Notes: generated by a model from the letters alone, not told the origin. A stretch of DNA of 31,882 nucleotides from Chloroflexota bacterium (GCA_003577005.1 QEUW01000039.1:1-31882), one strand, 5' to 3'. Counted from the stretch's first letter, positions 1-9,722 are shown. Numbers and translations are program-made.

Positions 1-317
1 GGTGGTGTAGACCTCCGGTTGCGGACCCGTATCGCTGGCGACGGTCTTGATCTCTTTGACCACTTCACCCAGCGGCCCGTAGAAATACTCTTCCTGCCCC
101 GATTGGTCGGTGACCAGAACGAGCCGACCGGCGCGATTGAACGGTGCGCCTGGCTCGCCGTATACGTAGGTCACGTTATTACCGGGGAAGTTCGGATAGG
201 TAATGCTCTTGAGCCGGCTGAACTCATAATCGTAGCGGATCGCCTTGTTCTCGGCGCGCAGATTGGAGGTGACCTTGCTCACCACGTTCCCCACCAGGTC
301 GTACGTCACTTCGATCC
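1..317 (-). CDS. Frame-shifted continuation of the RHS gene, partial at left edge
   Basis: Past the point where the main reading frame meets TGA (306-308), a second minus-strand frame stays open from 315 to base 1. It reads as normal RHS sequence: IEVTYDLVGNVVSKV, YDYEFSRLKSITYP, GRLVLVTDQSGQEEYFYGPLG. Joining the frames needs one extra base (or loss of two) around 315-318, between 'NFGRRTA' and 'IEVTYDLVGN'. There are 105 open codons to the window edge with no stop. Either the gene is disrupted and the C-terminal RHS part is no longer translated, or the assembly lacks one base. The high density of RHS motifs immediately after the break favours a recent event or an error. Confidence 0.85.
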
Positions 318-3300
318 GGCGGTGCGGCGGCCAAAATTGTCGTAGACAAAGCGGGTCACGTTGTCCTGGTCGTCGCGGATGGAGAGCAGTTGCGACAGCG
401 GGTCATACTCGTAGCTGGTCCAGATCGTCTGCGGGCTGTCGTTGACCGTATTGAACTCCTGCAGGTCGGTCAGGCTCTCGCGGACATTTTGGTAGAGCTT
501 CTTGACAACGCCGTTGGCATCGGTTTGGGTCCGCACATGGTGGAGCACACCGTTGCGATTGGCCTCAAAACCATAGGTGACTGTCTGGAAGGTGTTGTCC
601 GGATTGGTGATCCGCGTGTTGCGGTCCATCACATCGTAGGCCATGCGCGTGGGCGCGACGCTGTCAACGGTGTTGTTGAAGACGCCCGGCGACCCCACCG
701 TCTCAGTCACGGGATAGGATTGTGCGACGATACGGCCCAGGAAGTCAAAGACGATCCGGCCACTGACGGCCATGACGCTTTGGGGCGCACTGTCTGGCCC
801 GGTGTGGAGCGTGATGTCCTTCTTGGTCTGCAAGGGGCGCCCTAACCCGTCCACAAAGAGGACCGATTCGATAGGATCAGCCGGATTGCGGTAGGTGTCC
901 AGATGCTGGGTCAGCGCCCACGGGGTCGGCGCATGGGGGTGGTAGGAGAACCGAATCGTCGGTGTGCTGCCGCCCTGCTCGAATGGCCCGGTGACGGAGG
1001 TCATGCGGCCAAACACATCAAACGTGTAGGTGGTCTGCTGGCCGTTGATATCGGTGGTGCTCGCCGCCACACCGTATTTCAGATTGTAGGTTGCGCTGGA
1101 GACATAGCCAAAGCTGTCGGTGATTTGGGTGACATGCGTTTGAGTCGCCGCATCGTACTCATAGGAGGTCTGGTAGCGCTCGCCATTGTGATTTGCCGGT
1201 CGCGTAATCTGCCGCAGGTTGCCGTTGGCAAAGTAGCTCACATCGGTGACGGCCACATCCCCATTTTCCAGGTACTGGCGGACCTGCGTGACTTTACCAG
1301 TGGTACAGTCGATTTGCGCCTGGCGCTGGCGCATGACGCTGCCGTTGCCCGTGATGGTGAGCGCCAGCGGTGTTGCAACGATATGGTTTGCCATGCAGGC
1401 CGGCACATCCGCCGAATAGGCCATGACCGACAGGAAGTCATCGTCGACGCCGGTGTCGCCGGCGTCAAAGTACTGCACCAGGTTGCCCAGCGCGTCGTAC
1501 TGATTGGTCACAAAAGTGCTCTTACCCGGTGTGGCCTGCCCCTCGTAGTAGCGATTGTCCACCCGTACGGCCTGGGGGAAGATCGTGGCCGTGGTGCTTT
1601 GAGCGTTGGCCGGCTCGGCGCCGCTCGCTACATCGCGCAACAGATAGGTGTATTCCTTCTCGGTGAAGATGTTGCCCGCTGCATCCTGAATCACTTCGCG
1701 CGCTGGCAGCCGCTGTGTGTAATAGCTATCCGTGCGGAACTCCTGCACGACCGCGCGATAGAGCGCTTCGCCATTGGACGCATCGCGGTTTTCGGTGACG
1801 ACCCGCCCATAGCCAAAGAACTCGCGCTCCAGCCGGCTGTAGACGCCATCTTCATAGCGGAAGGTGGTCACCAGCGTATCGACACCGTCGCCGGGGTGGC
1901 CGTCATTCACGGTCACCTTGCTCAGCACCCAGCGCGACTGGGGCAGATCCGGCGTATTGCCATCGCGGGCGTAGCTCAACTCGAAGCTCGCGCCCAGCGG
2001 GCGCGCCACGCTCTTGAGCAGATTGGTGCGGCCCGTGCGATTGCGCGCCACCTCCATGACGTTGTCCACGCTGCTGGCGACATGGTCCACAAAGCCATCG
2101 CCGTCCACATCGCGCAGGTTGACTTCCTGGCGCGCCATGTTCTGGCTGGCATCTGCGCCGGGGTTGACGATCACGTAGCAGGCAAAGAGACAGAGCGGGC
2201 CAATGCCGATGGTGAAGTAGACCCCAGCGCCGAGGCCGGTGTTGGCGTTGACGATGAAACCGTCGCTCAATGCGCCGCGCCACTCGAATTCGGGGGTAAA
2301 CTCGCCGCCCAGGTTGAGCGCGACGAGCAGCCGGTTGCCGTCCTGGCGCACCTGGTCGGTCAAGCCATCGCCGTTGATGTCCAGCAAGGAGCGCCGGACG
2401 TAGGATATACTCTTGTTGAGCGAGAGGCCGCCGGCAAAGTCATAGATGCCGCCGTTGAAGCCCAGGCTGGCGCCGATGGAGACGTTATCGCTTTCGCCGA
2501 CATTGATCGTGCCGGCGCCCCACTTTTCTTCGTCGGCAAAGCTGTAGCCCAGATTGAGCGCAACCCACAATTCGTTGCCGACCTGGCGGACGCGGTCGGG
2601 CAAACCGTCACCGTTCATGTCGACTAGGTTGGCCAGCACGCGCGAGTTACCGCCACCCAAACTGCCCGAGAGACCCAGTTGCACCATCTGTGTGCCCGTG
2701 CCATTCTGGGCCGGCCCGGAAACAGCCGAGGAATCGACCTCGCCCGCGCCGTTGGCAACAAAGGTGGCCGGGCTGCCGCCAATGCCTACATTGAAGGCTT
2801 CGTTGTCGCTGATGAGGGGGAAGGCGTCGCTGCCCGGCGGCTGTACCATGCCGGGAACGGCGCGTTTCGCCGGTTCCAACCCGCCATCGGCCGTCGTATA
2901 TTGGATATGACCCTTGCTGACGATGTCGGGGTATTTGTCCCCGTTCATGTCCTGGAAGTCGATCTCGCTGTGGCTCCCGCCGTCCAGCGGGCCCTCGCCT
3001 GAGACCGAGCCGGAGAGGAAGAGCACTCCGCCGCCAACGGCAGTCTGTGACGTGCGGCTGAGCAGTTTGACTGCACGCGCACCGCCGAAACCATCCTCGC
3101 CGGGCACGCTGATGTAGTCCAACCCCAGGCGCGAACTGCTGACGACGCCACCCTGGATGTAACCCAGATCATCGGGACCACGCCACATGTTCTCAGCGGG
3201 GAAGGGATAGAAGAGATAAGCTTTGGCCTGTTCTGGATCGTAGGTCGAGTCCTCGTTGAACTGCTGTTGGAGGTCGGCTTCGACGATGGGTTGCTCGGCG

Positions 3301-6300
3301 CGGTCACGGTTGCCGTTGTAGCCAGCATAGGCCCACCCGCGGTACGGTTGCCCAAAGAGCCCCGGTGCGCTTGAACTGTGTAGCACGCTGGGCGCCTGGA
3401 CAACTGTGGGTGTGCCGGTCTGCGCACCGAATTCGACCCTTACCTGATCGGCATTGCCCAATTTGCTGCGCAGTTCGGGGTCATAAACCGAATAGTCGAA
3501 ATAGAGCGGTTCGCCCGCGGTGACGTCAATGGTCAACTGGGTGTTTTGCACCACGCCGTTGTTGATCGTCACCGTGCCCTTGGCAACCAGCGCGCTAGGG
3601 CGTTTTACTGTGAAGACGACCGTCCCGCTCGTGTCCAGGCTGGGGGCCGTCACCTGTGTGGTCACCGTGGCCTCGCCGGTCTCGGTGGCAATCCACGGCT
3701 GCTGCGGCATGGTGAGGTCATTGACTGGGTACATATCGATATCGTAGGGCGGGTCGATCACAAAGATCGGGTTGCCCTGGTCGTCTACAACAACCTGGTT
3801 CGGGTCGGCAGCGGAGACGTAAGTAATCTGCGGAACCCAGGCAATCTGGCGCAGGTCAATCGGCGAATCCACCTTGACGCGCAGTTTGAGGATGTCCATC
3901 TGATTGACGGGCAGCTCTGCATCCAGGGGAATCGTGCCGGTCTGGTCCCAGCTCAAGGTCTGCTCCACGACCGGGACGTCATTCTTGAGCACGAGCAGGG
4001 TGACATCGTCCGTTGTGGCGCCTAGTTTTTGCAGGTCGCCGGTCACGCGGACCGTGCCGGTGATGGGCATCTGGACAAAGATATCACGGCGACCGGCCAT
4101 GACAAAGTCATCCGACGCCTGGTAAACATAGGGGTTGAGCCCGTTGGCATCGAGCGGGGCCGATGCGTCCAAGTACTCGATCTTGGGGTCCCACTGCACC
4201 TGGTCAAAGGCGCCGTCGAAGACCGATTGGACGCGGAAATAGATTCTGTCGCCCGCCTGCACGGAGATAACATCCACATTCGTGGGCGTCACAGGTGTAT
4301 CCTCCGCTGTGGCGGGGATGGTGTCCACCCAGAGTTCGCTGCCGTTACGCTGGATTGCCACCCGCACGCCGTCGGCGGTCTCGTATTGGGCGCGAGCAGG
4401 GCTCGTATCCCCAATCAACGTGACATCCCCACTGATGCGGATATTGCCGTCAAAGGGCGCTACCCAACGCCGCAGTGTGTCATGCAGCGGGAAGGTATCG
4501 ATGGCCTGCTGGTAGAGTTCTTCGTAATCTTCGATCAGGTCGGTGGCATCTACCGTGCCTGGGCCGACAGGCACACCGGTCTGGTTACTGTCGGGTGTAA
4601 AGGTGGGCAGGCCGTTGGCGGCCAGGTAGTTGAAGAGCACCTGGCCGTTGTTGACCAGATCGACCAGACCGTCGCCATTGACATCGCTCAAGTAGATAGA
4701 GCGGGTGGTGAACGTGTTGGCGAAATTGGTAAAGATATTGACACCGGGATAGGCTTCCGGGCCAAACGAAGTGGTCTGCGCTTCCTCTTTCAGGAATTGA
4801 GGCGGTGACATAAAGTCGCGCAACGAGGCGATCTCGTGTGATGTCTCGCTAAAGCGGGGCGCACTGCCGGGTGTCGATTCGTTGAGCCGGACATAGATGC
4901 GTTCGTTTTGCACAAAGACCTTATCGGGCAGGTTGTCACCATTCACATCGGTGAGCGTCAACACGCCTTCCGATGTGCTGCGGTTATGGCCGATCTTGCC
5001 GCCTGCCGAAAAGGGTTTGGTGGGCGCACCCGGGTTAAAACCGAGGTACAGATGTCCGCCCACCGAGTCATTGATGGTTCCACCCAGCAAACTGGCCTGG
5101 CCAAAGCCCAGCAGACCTGCGGTGACGCCGTCCGGCTGTGTGGTCCAGCCGTCGGGCTCCGCAAAGCCCACATAGGCGCCGCTACCGTCGCGAATGTCAT
5201 CGTAGTAGGTAAACTCGTGGGTGTAGAAGAGAGAACCGTCCTCACCAAACTGGCTGATGGAACGGAGCAAGCTCTTGCGGAAGGCGCCTTCCTGGTATTC
5301 CAGCTCATACCGGCGGACAAGCGCACCGTTGAAGGTGACATCGATGCGTTTGAGCAGGTCGGCAGTCACCATTTTGAAACCACCACGCCCATCGATGATC
5401 ACGTCCGGGCGGCGGGGCTGCCCCAGTTCGCTGGTGCGCTCGAAGGTGATGGTGTACGGCCCCGCCGCACCGTTCGAACCAGTATAATTGATCGACTCCA
5501 GGTAAAGCTGGCTCCCTTCTACGGTTCCACCGGGTTGGCCGTAATCGACGACATGAGCATAAGCATAGCGGATGGTGTTGCCATTCAGATCGCGCACCTC
5601 ACGCAGCACCCAGCGAAAGACATTGCCGGACGCATCGGTCAGGATCGCATCCGGTGCGAGTGCGCCGGTCGAAGGATCGCCGCCGTAGAAGTAGCGCACG
5701 CCGGTTTTATCGGTGACTTCCCACCAGTAGTTGCTCGGGTGATCGCCGTGACGGACGATGCGGCGGAAGGCGCCTTCGATGCGTGTGTGGAACGTCTTCT
5801 CGGCTGTGCGCGGCTCGAGCTGAGCCCGGTGAGCCACCGGCGTCAGTTGCGCGCCGTCGAGGGTGTATGTTTCCGTCTCGTTGTCTTCATCGTAGCGGGG
5901 CACCCCCCAGCGTGTATCGATGGTGATGGCGGACGACGCCAGATTCCAGCCAACGCCAAGCCAACCATTCACCGCCGCAGAGTTGTAATTGATTGCCAGG
6001 TGGGGCGTCAGTCCATTGCGGCCTGGCGGCACCTCCAGCGGGTAGGTGAGCGTCGCATCGCCGGTGCTATTGGCCTGCGGCGGTGCGATCAGCGTGATGC
6101 CGGTGCTGGGGTCGGCGGCCTTTACGCTCTTCATGCTGGTCGGGTTGTACGAGAGGGGCTGGGGTTGTTCGGGAGCCGCTACCGTGGCGTTGATCATATC
6201 CGTAAAGTGGTCGGTCAGGCTGTTGATGACCTTGGCCTCGGCATCCACCGCCACCCGTTCGAGCATGATCCAGCTTGCCGTCACCTCATCATAATAGAAG

Positions 6301-6815
6301 GTGTGGATATCATTGGCCGTCATGCCAGGAGGGATCAGCTTTTCGTCATAGGGCAGGCTGACGACAACATTTTCTTGAAAACGCATGTGCGGCAAGAAAC
6401 GATACCCGCGCCGTGGCCCGCGGGTGACGTTTGTCATGCCCTGGTCCAGTGGTGGGAGGTGTTGCGAATTTAGCGGCGTGATGCTGATCGCGATCTCGGC
6501 CGCTACTGCCGCGCTGCCAATTTCGAGGGTGGATTCATCATGGCGGGCGCGGAGAGCCTGGCCGGGGGCAGCACGGAAAGTGGCCGATGCGGGCAGCCCG
6601 GGTTCTGCGCTCGCTACCACTGTATCGGCTGTATTGGCATCTATTGTTGTTGTCTGGGGCTGAACTCCTTCTTGGATGAGAGGCAAGTAGATCCTGGCGT
6701 CGCCGTTACCTGGTGGTTGGGCCTGACTGACGCCAGTACTGGTCAGCAGCAAAGATAGTGCGACAAGCCCTGTAAGCAACTTGTGAGCACACAAACCGAT
6801 TGCAGATCGTTTCAC
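306..6815 (-). CDS. Exported SpvB/TcB-like RHS-repeat giant protein
   Basis: Very large exported protein (about 2,170 codons to the first stop). A GTG at 6815 is the likely start because AAAGGAGA lies just upstream; an in-frame ATG at 6833 would put that site inside the gene. The N-terminus has a Lys-Arg n-region, a hydrophobic core (LVALSLLLTSTGVS) and an AQA-like cleavage region, so export is expected. Then come a SpvB-type domain (about residues 245-540, 'TYPLEVPPGRNGLTPHLAIN'), several FG-GAP/VCBS calcium-type motifs (DVNGDNLPD, DVNGDGLVD, DMNGDKYPD, DMNGDGLPD, DINGDGLTD, DVDGDGFVD), a TcdB-middle-like region and C-terminal YD/RHS repeats (YDALGN, YEYDPLSQL, FVYDNFGRR). In known Tc toxins the B and C parts form a hollow RHS cage around a variable toxin; here they appear fused. 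No TcA-like partner is visible. The frame breaks at about 317 and the tip or effector lies outside the window. Confidence 0.9.
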   Translation of the reverse strand: MKRSAIGLCAHKLLTGLVALSLLLTSTGVSQAQPPGNGDARIYLPLIQEGVQPQTTTIDANTADTVVASAEPGLPASATFRAAPGQALRARHDESTLEIGSAAVAAEIAISITPLNSQHLPPLDQGMTNVTRGPRRGYRFLPHMRFQENVVVSLPYDEKLIPPGMTANDIHTFYYDEVTASWIMLERVAVDAEAKVINSLTDHFTDMINATVAAPEQPQPLSYNPTSMKSVKAADPSTGITLIAPPQANSTGDATLTYPLEVPPGRNGLTPHLAINYNSAAVNGWLGVGWNLASSAITIDTRWGVPRYDEDNETETYTLDGAQLTPVAHRAQLEPRTAEKTFHTRIEGAFRRIVRHGDHPSNYWWEVTDKTGVRYFYGGDPSTGALAPDAILTDASGNVFRWVLREVRDLNGNTIRYAYAHVVDYGQPGGTVEGSQLYLESINYTGSNGAAGPYTITFERTSELGQPRRPDVIIDGRGGFKMVTADLLKRIDVTFNGALVRRYELEYQEGAFRKSLLRSISQFGEDGSLFYTHEFTYYDDIRDGSGAYVGFAEPDGWTTQPDGVTAGLLGFGQASLLGGTINDSVGGHLYLGFNPGAPTKPFSAGGKIGHNRSTSEGVLTLTDVNGDNLPDKVFVQNERIYVRLNESTPGSAPRFSETSHEIASLRDFMSPPQFLKEEAQTTSFGPEAYPGVNIFTNFANTFTTRSIYLSDVNGDGLVDLVNNGQVLFNYLAANGLPTFTPDSNQTGVPVGPGTVDATDLIEDYEELYQQAIDTFPLHDTLRRWVAPFDGNIRISGDVTLIGDTSPARAQYETADGVRVAIQRNGSELWVDTIPATAEDTPVTPTNVDVISVQAGDRIYFRVQSVFDGAFDQVQWDPKIEYLDASAPLDANGLNPYVYQASDDFVMAGRRDIFVQMPITGTVRVTGDLQKLGATTDDVTLLVLKNDVPVVEQTLSWDQTGTIPLDAELPVNQMDILKLRVKVDSPIDLRQIAWVPQITYVSAADPNQVVVDDQGNPIFVIDPPYDIDMYPVNDLTMPQQPWIATETGEATVTTQVTAPSLDTSGTVVFTVKRPSALVAKGTVTINNGVVQNTQLTIDVTAGEPLYFDYSVYDPELRSKLGNADQVRVEFGAQTGTPTVVQAPSVLHSSSAPGLFGQPYRGWAYAGYNGNRDRAEQPIVEADLQQQFNEDSTYDPEQAKAYLFYPFPAENMWRGPDDLGYIQGGVVSSSRLGLDYISVPGEDGFGGARAVKLLSRTSQTAVGGGVLFLSGSVSGEGPLDGGSHSEIDFQDMNGDKYPDIVSKGHIQYTTADGGLEPAKRAVPGMVQPPGSDAFPLISDNEAFNVGIGGSPATFVANGAGEVDSSAVSGPAQNGTGTQMVQLGLSGSLGGGNSRVLANLVDMNGDGLPDRVRQVGNELWVALNLGYSFADEEKWGAGTINVGESDNVSIGASLGFNGGIYDFAGGLSLNKSISYVRRSLLDINGDGLTDQVRQDGNRLLVALNLGGEFTPEFEWRGALSDGFIVNANTGLGAGVYFTIGIGPLCLFACYVIVNPGADASQNMARQEVNLRDVDGDGFVDHVASSVDNVMEVARNRTGRTNLLKSVARPLGASFELSYARDGNTPDLPQSRWVLSKVTVNDGHPGDGVDTLVTTFRYEDGVYSRLEREFFGYGRVVTENRDASNGEALYRAVVQEFRTDSYYTQRLPAREVIQDAAGNIFTEKEYTYLLRDVASGAEPANAQSTTATIFPQAVRVDNRYYEGQATPGKSTFVTNQYDALGNLVQYFDAGDTGVDDDFLSVMAYSADVPACMANHIVATPLALTITGNGSVMRQRQAQIDCTTGKVTQVRQYLENGDVAVTDVSYFANGNLRQITRPANHNGERYQTSYEYDAATQTHVTQITDSFGYVSSATYNLKYGVAASTTDINGQQTTYTFDVFGRMTSVTGPFEQGGSTPTIRFSYHPHAPTPWALTQHLDTYRNPADPIESVLFVDGLGRPLQTKKDITLHTGPDSAPQSVMAVSGRIVFDFLGRIVAQSYPVTETVGSPGVFNNTVDSVAPTRMAYDVMDRNTRITNPDNTFQTVTYGFEANRNGVLHHVRTQTDANGVVKKLYQNVRESLTDLQEFNTVNDSPQTIWTSYEYDPLSQLLSIRDDQDNVTRFVYDNFGRRTAGSK

Positions 6816-6962
6816 GGGATATTCTCCTTTCATGCTGCATTGGTTGTTTATAGCTCAAGCATAGAAGCTGAGCGTCCGCTATGCGTTACCTGGCGCGTCC
6901 TCTAGCGCGTTCGTTCTCATTGATTTGAATATTTGTTGGTTGGAATGGGCGGAGCGTTGGAG

Positions 6963-7951
6963 ATGGTGAAACGAGATGTTTTTGATGAAGAGTTCGTCTT
7001 CAATGTGGATCGCAGCGCATCAGGCTCGCTGATCGAGAAAACAGATGCATCCGGCACAATTATGTCGCTCGCATCGCCGTTAGAATTGCTGCCGGCACTC
7101 TTGTTGAGCACCTTTCTCCTGCAATACCAGCTCGTCTATCAGCGTTCTGAGGCCGCGGTGGAGCGCTTGCAGGCTCTGGCGGACCGGCTCCGTGCGCTGC
7201 AACAGCCCGAAGCGCGGCCCACCATGCTCAAGAAGGCACAAGACTTCTTCCAGGGGACAGGCTATCCCTACTATCTGTTGCGGCAACAAAGCGCCAACGG
7301 CCACCGGCTTGCTTCGCTTCAGCACGCACAACAGATTCTCAGCACGGTGTTCCACTGTCTGGCGCTCTGTAATCAAGCCTGCATCGATACTCGCAAACTA
7401 GAACAAGTGCTGGCGCTGCCAAAACTGCCGCTGAAATTTGCTGATACGGTCGCACGTCTTACGCAAACGTACGAGCCGGATGAACTACTGGCGGCCTCCG
7501 AACAATTGCTGAACACGACCCGCGACCTGTTGTTCACCGAGCAACGCCAGAGCCCTGGCGACAAGCCAACCTTTGCCGCCGCTTTTGGTGCCGGCTATCC
7601 GGAATTGAAGGGGGACATACAACACATACTCCTGGCCTGTGAACGACAGGATCCGTTTGTGCTCAGAGGCCCCTCGTCTCGCTGTATCACGAGCTGGCGT
7701 TTGCGCTGGCGCGGGTTTATATGGGTATTGAGCACTCGGGTTTTAACAGCCTGGCCGAATACGAGCAGGACCTGGTAGCGCTTGGCTTCCCGGCCTTGTT
7801 GCCGTATGTAGAGGCAGGGAGTTTCGCAGAGCTGCACCGGCAGTGCCTGGCGTTTGATCGCCACCTGCAGAAATTTCTCACCGAACACTCGGTCGATCTC
7901 TACACATTTGCGACAGTCGATGCACTGCAAGAGTATCTGGGGCAGAGGTAG
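6963..7951 (+). pseudogene. Unrecognised protein of about 330 residues, split by one frameshift
   Basis: I do not recognise this family. The first part runs from ATG 6963 (MVKRDVFDEEFVFN; TTG 6933 and ATG 6945 are alternatives) through a mostly helical, Leu- and Gln-rich sequence with 'FFQGTGYPYYLLRQQ' and 'FHCLALCNQ'. Near 7664-7668 the frame changes: the original frame becomes Arg/Trp-rich junk ending at about 7776, while the +1 frame reads smoothly as PLVSLYHELAFALARVYMG and continues to TAG at 7949-7951. One missing base next to a C4 run would restore a single protein of about 330 residues. It has no signal peptide or clear membrane span. The helical C-terminal half has no visible catalytic motif. 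It stops 1 bp before the convergent glutamate dehydrogenase stop, and its 5' end is divergent from the RHS gene. Confidence 0.65.
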
Positions 7952-7952
7952 C

Positions 7953-9290
7953 CTACACCAACCCCTGGTCCAGCATCGCATCGGCCACTCGTACAAAGCC
8001 AGCAATATTGGCGCCGGCAAAATAGTTACCAGGCATCCCGTACTCCACCGATGCCTGGTAACTGTTATCGTGGATGACTTTCATAATCTCTCGCAGACGC
8101 TGATCGACCTCGTCAAACGACCAGCGCCCGTGCATGGCGTTCTGGCTCATCTCCAGCCCGCTGGTGGCGACGCCGCCAGCGTTGGCCGCCTTGCCCGGCG
8201 CATATTGAACCTTGTGCGCCAGCAGCCGTTCGATGGCTGCTGGCGTCAAGGGCATGTTGGCGCCTTCAACCACCAACTGGCAGCCGTTGTGGATCAACTC
8301 ACCGGCGTCGTTTTCGTCCAATTCGTTTTGCATCGCACAGGGGAACGCAGCGTCGCATGGGACGGACCACGGCTTCTCACCGGCAAAATAGCGCACATTG
8401 TAGCGCTCTGCATATTCCTGAATGCGGCCGCGGCGGACGTTCTTCAACTCCATCACAAAAGCCAGCTTTTCGTCGCCAATGCCGTCCGGGTCGTAGACAG
8501 CCCCATCTGAATCCGAGAGAGTCACAATCTTGGCGCCTTCGTGTATTAATTTTTGCGCCGTATATTGCGCCACATTGCCCGACCCAGAGACCACGCAGGT
8601 CTTGCCCTTGAGCGAATCCTGGTGGACGGCCAACATCTCCTGCGCAAAATAGACCAGCGCATAACCCGTCGCCTCTGGGCGCACCCGCGAACCACCCCAC
8701 TCCACGCCTTTACCGGTGATCACCCCATTGAACTGGTTCGCCAGTCGCTTGTACTGTCCAAAAAGATAGCCGATTTCGCGCTCGCCGACCCCAATATCGC
8801 CAGCCGGGACATCGGTGTCTGGCCCGATGTGGCGGTAGAGTTCGGTCATGAACGACTGGCAAAAACGCATGACTTCATCGTTGGACTTGCCCTGCGGGTC
8901 AAAATCAGAACCACCTTTGGCGCCTCCCAAGTTGAGCGTGGTCAGCGCGTTTTTGAAAGTCTGTTCAAAGCCCAGAAACTTGAGTACGCTGAGATTGACG
9001 GTGGGGTGAAAGCGCAGCCCGCCTTTGTACGGCCCCAATGCTGAATTGAACTGGACACGATAACCGCGGTTGACCTGATAGTCGCCATGGTCATCAACCC
9101 AGGGCACACGGAAAACCACGACCCGTTCGGGTTCGACCAGGCGTTCGAGAATGCGGGCTTTACGATATTGGGGGAAACGCTCCAAGACCGGTGCGATCGC
9201 TGTCAACACCTCTTCCACCGCTTGCAGAAATTCTGCTTCGTGTGCGTCGCGTTTGCGCGCCCCGGCAAGCACTTCCTCTGAATAGGACAT
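7953..9290 (-). CDS. gdhA: NADP-type glutamate dehydrogenase
   Basis: Interconverts 2-oxoglutarate plus ammonium and L-glutamate in the cytoplasm, linking carbon and nitrogen metabolism. The start is ATG 9290 (MSYSEEVLAGARKRDAHEAE), preceded by AAAGGAG at a good distance, giving 445 residues, the usual length of the small hexameric GdhA class. Family signatures are visible: FNSALGPYKGGLRFHP (substrate Lys), LNLGGAKGGSDFDPQGKS (active-site Lys region), DVPAGDIGVGEREIGYLFG, TGKGVEWGGS, and the Rossmann segment VVSGSGNVAQYTAQKL. The open frame extends upstream to 9593, but that part has no family similarity. The length and the GDIGVG/GKGVEWGG pattern suit the NADP(H) biosynthetic class, though cofactor use is inferred. 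The stop is 1 bp from the stop of the convergent gene, leaving no room for a separate terminator. Confidence 0.96.
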   Translation of the reverse strand: MSYSEEVLAGARKRDAHEAEFLQAVEEVLTAIAPVLERFPQYRKARILERLVEPERVVVFRVPWVDDHGDYQVNRGYRVQFNSALGPYKGGLRFHPTVNLSVLKFLGFEQTFKNALTTLNLGGAKGGSDFDPQGKSNDEVMRFCQSFMTELYRHIGPDTDVPAGDIGVGEREIGYLFGQYKRLANQFNGVITGKGVEWGGSRVRPEATGYALVYFAQEMLAVHQDSLKGKTCVVSGSGNVAQYTAQKLIHEGAKIVTLSDSDGAVYDPDGIGDEKLAFVMELKNVRRGRIQEYAERYNVRYFAGEKPWSVPCDAAFPCAMQNELDENDAGELIHNGCQLVVEGANMPLTPAAIERLLAHKVQYAPGKAANAGGVATSGLEMSQNAMHGRWSFDEVDQRLREIMKVIHDNSYQASVEYGMPGNYFAGANIAGFVRVADAMLDQGLV

Positions 9291-9320
9291 CTGGTATCTC
9301 CTTTGATTTGCTTTTTGAAT

Positions 9321-9347
9321 GGTTTTGATCGATTGGTTTTGATCGAT
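9321..9347. repeat. Two direct copies of a 13-bp motif in the gdhA leader
   Basis: GGTTTTGATCGAT occurs at 9321-9333 and again at 9335-9347, a 14-bp period with a single T between copies. It sits 31-57 bp upstream of the gdhA start. It may be a tandem regulator site or a small slipped duplication; nothing in the sequence decides between these. Confidence 0.6.
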
Positions 9348-9603
9348 ATCGTCTTTGGCGAGGATTGACTCCACGCCCGCACCGGCCACAGACTGATAGT
9401 TGCAGGCTAGCCAACAACGGCTGACCGTGCGCAAGGATTGCCGGCCCCTCTCGCACCATTCGCTGCTTTCTCTCCAGCCGCAAATGGTGGCGCGGCTGTG
9501 GCATGGCCGCGTACTGCCGATTCCAGTGTGAGTAAATCGAGGCATGCGCGTACTGTGTCCCTCCTGGCCAGTCGCCGATCCAGCAAGGCACATCCGTCAC
9601 ACC

Positions 9604-9623
9604 CTGGTCAACTGACCAGTATA
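9604..9623 (-). promoter_or_regulatory. Palindromic operator next to a candidate gdhA promoter
   Basis: CTGGTCA-AC-TGACCAG (9604-9619) is a perfect 7-bp inverted repeat with a 2-bp spacer. On the minus strand TATACT (9623-9618) fits a -10 box, with TTGCAT about 19 bp further upstream as a weak -35. The palindrome then overlaps the -10/start region, as a repressor site would. A promoter here would give gdhA an untranslated leader of about 320 nt. The promoter call is weak; the palindrome itself is clear. The hemerythrin gene on the other strand could also be the target. Confidence 0.4.
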
Positions 9624-9722
9624 CAGTCTCTCCATTTGTATGATGCAAACGGGGAGGCTGTGTGTTATAGATCAAACATCCTACTTCTGTCTCAGCCTTC
9701 CCCTTGGGAGCATAGAGAGCGG

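Noticed and set aside
903..2627. 574-codon plus-strand open frame inside the RHS gene, and a similar 521-codon frame at 4908-6473
   Set aside because: Both lie antisense to a gene with clear domains, lack ribosome sites and read as His/Val/Gly-rich mirror sequence. They follow from the codon bias of the RHS gene.
9660..9720. Glutamine-riboswitch-like AGAAGTAGGATG on the minus strand upstream of gdhA
   Set aside because: The match is limited to AAGTAGG; the conserved GUUCA half and the joining stem are absent, and it lies upstream of the likely gdhA promoter.
9438..9722. N-terminal extension of the hemerythrin gene by 95 codons
   Set aside because: Composition is Arg/Ser/Ala-rich without domain character, and the hemerythrin fold begins right at ATG 9723.
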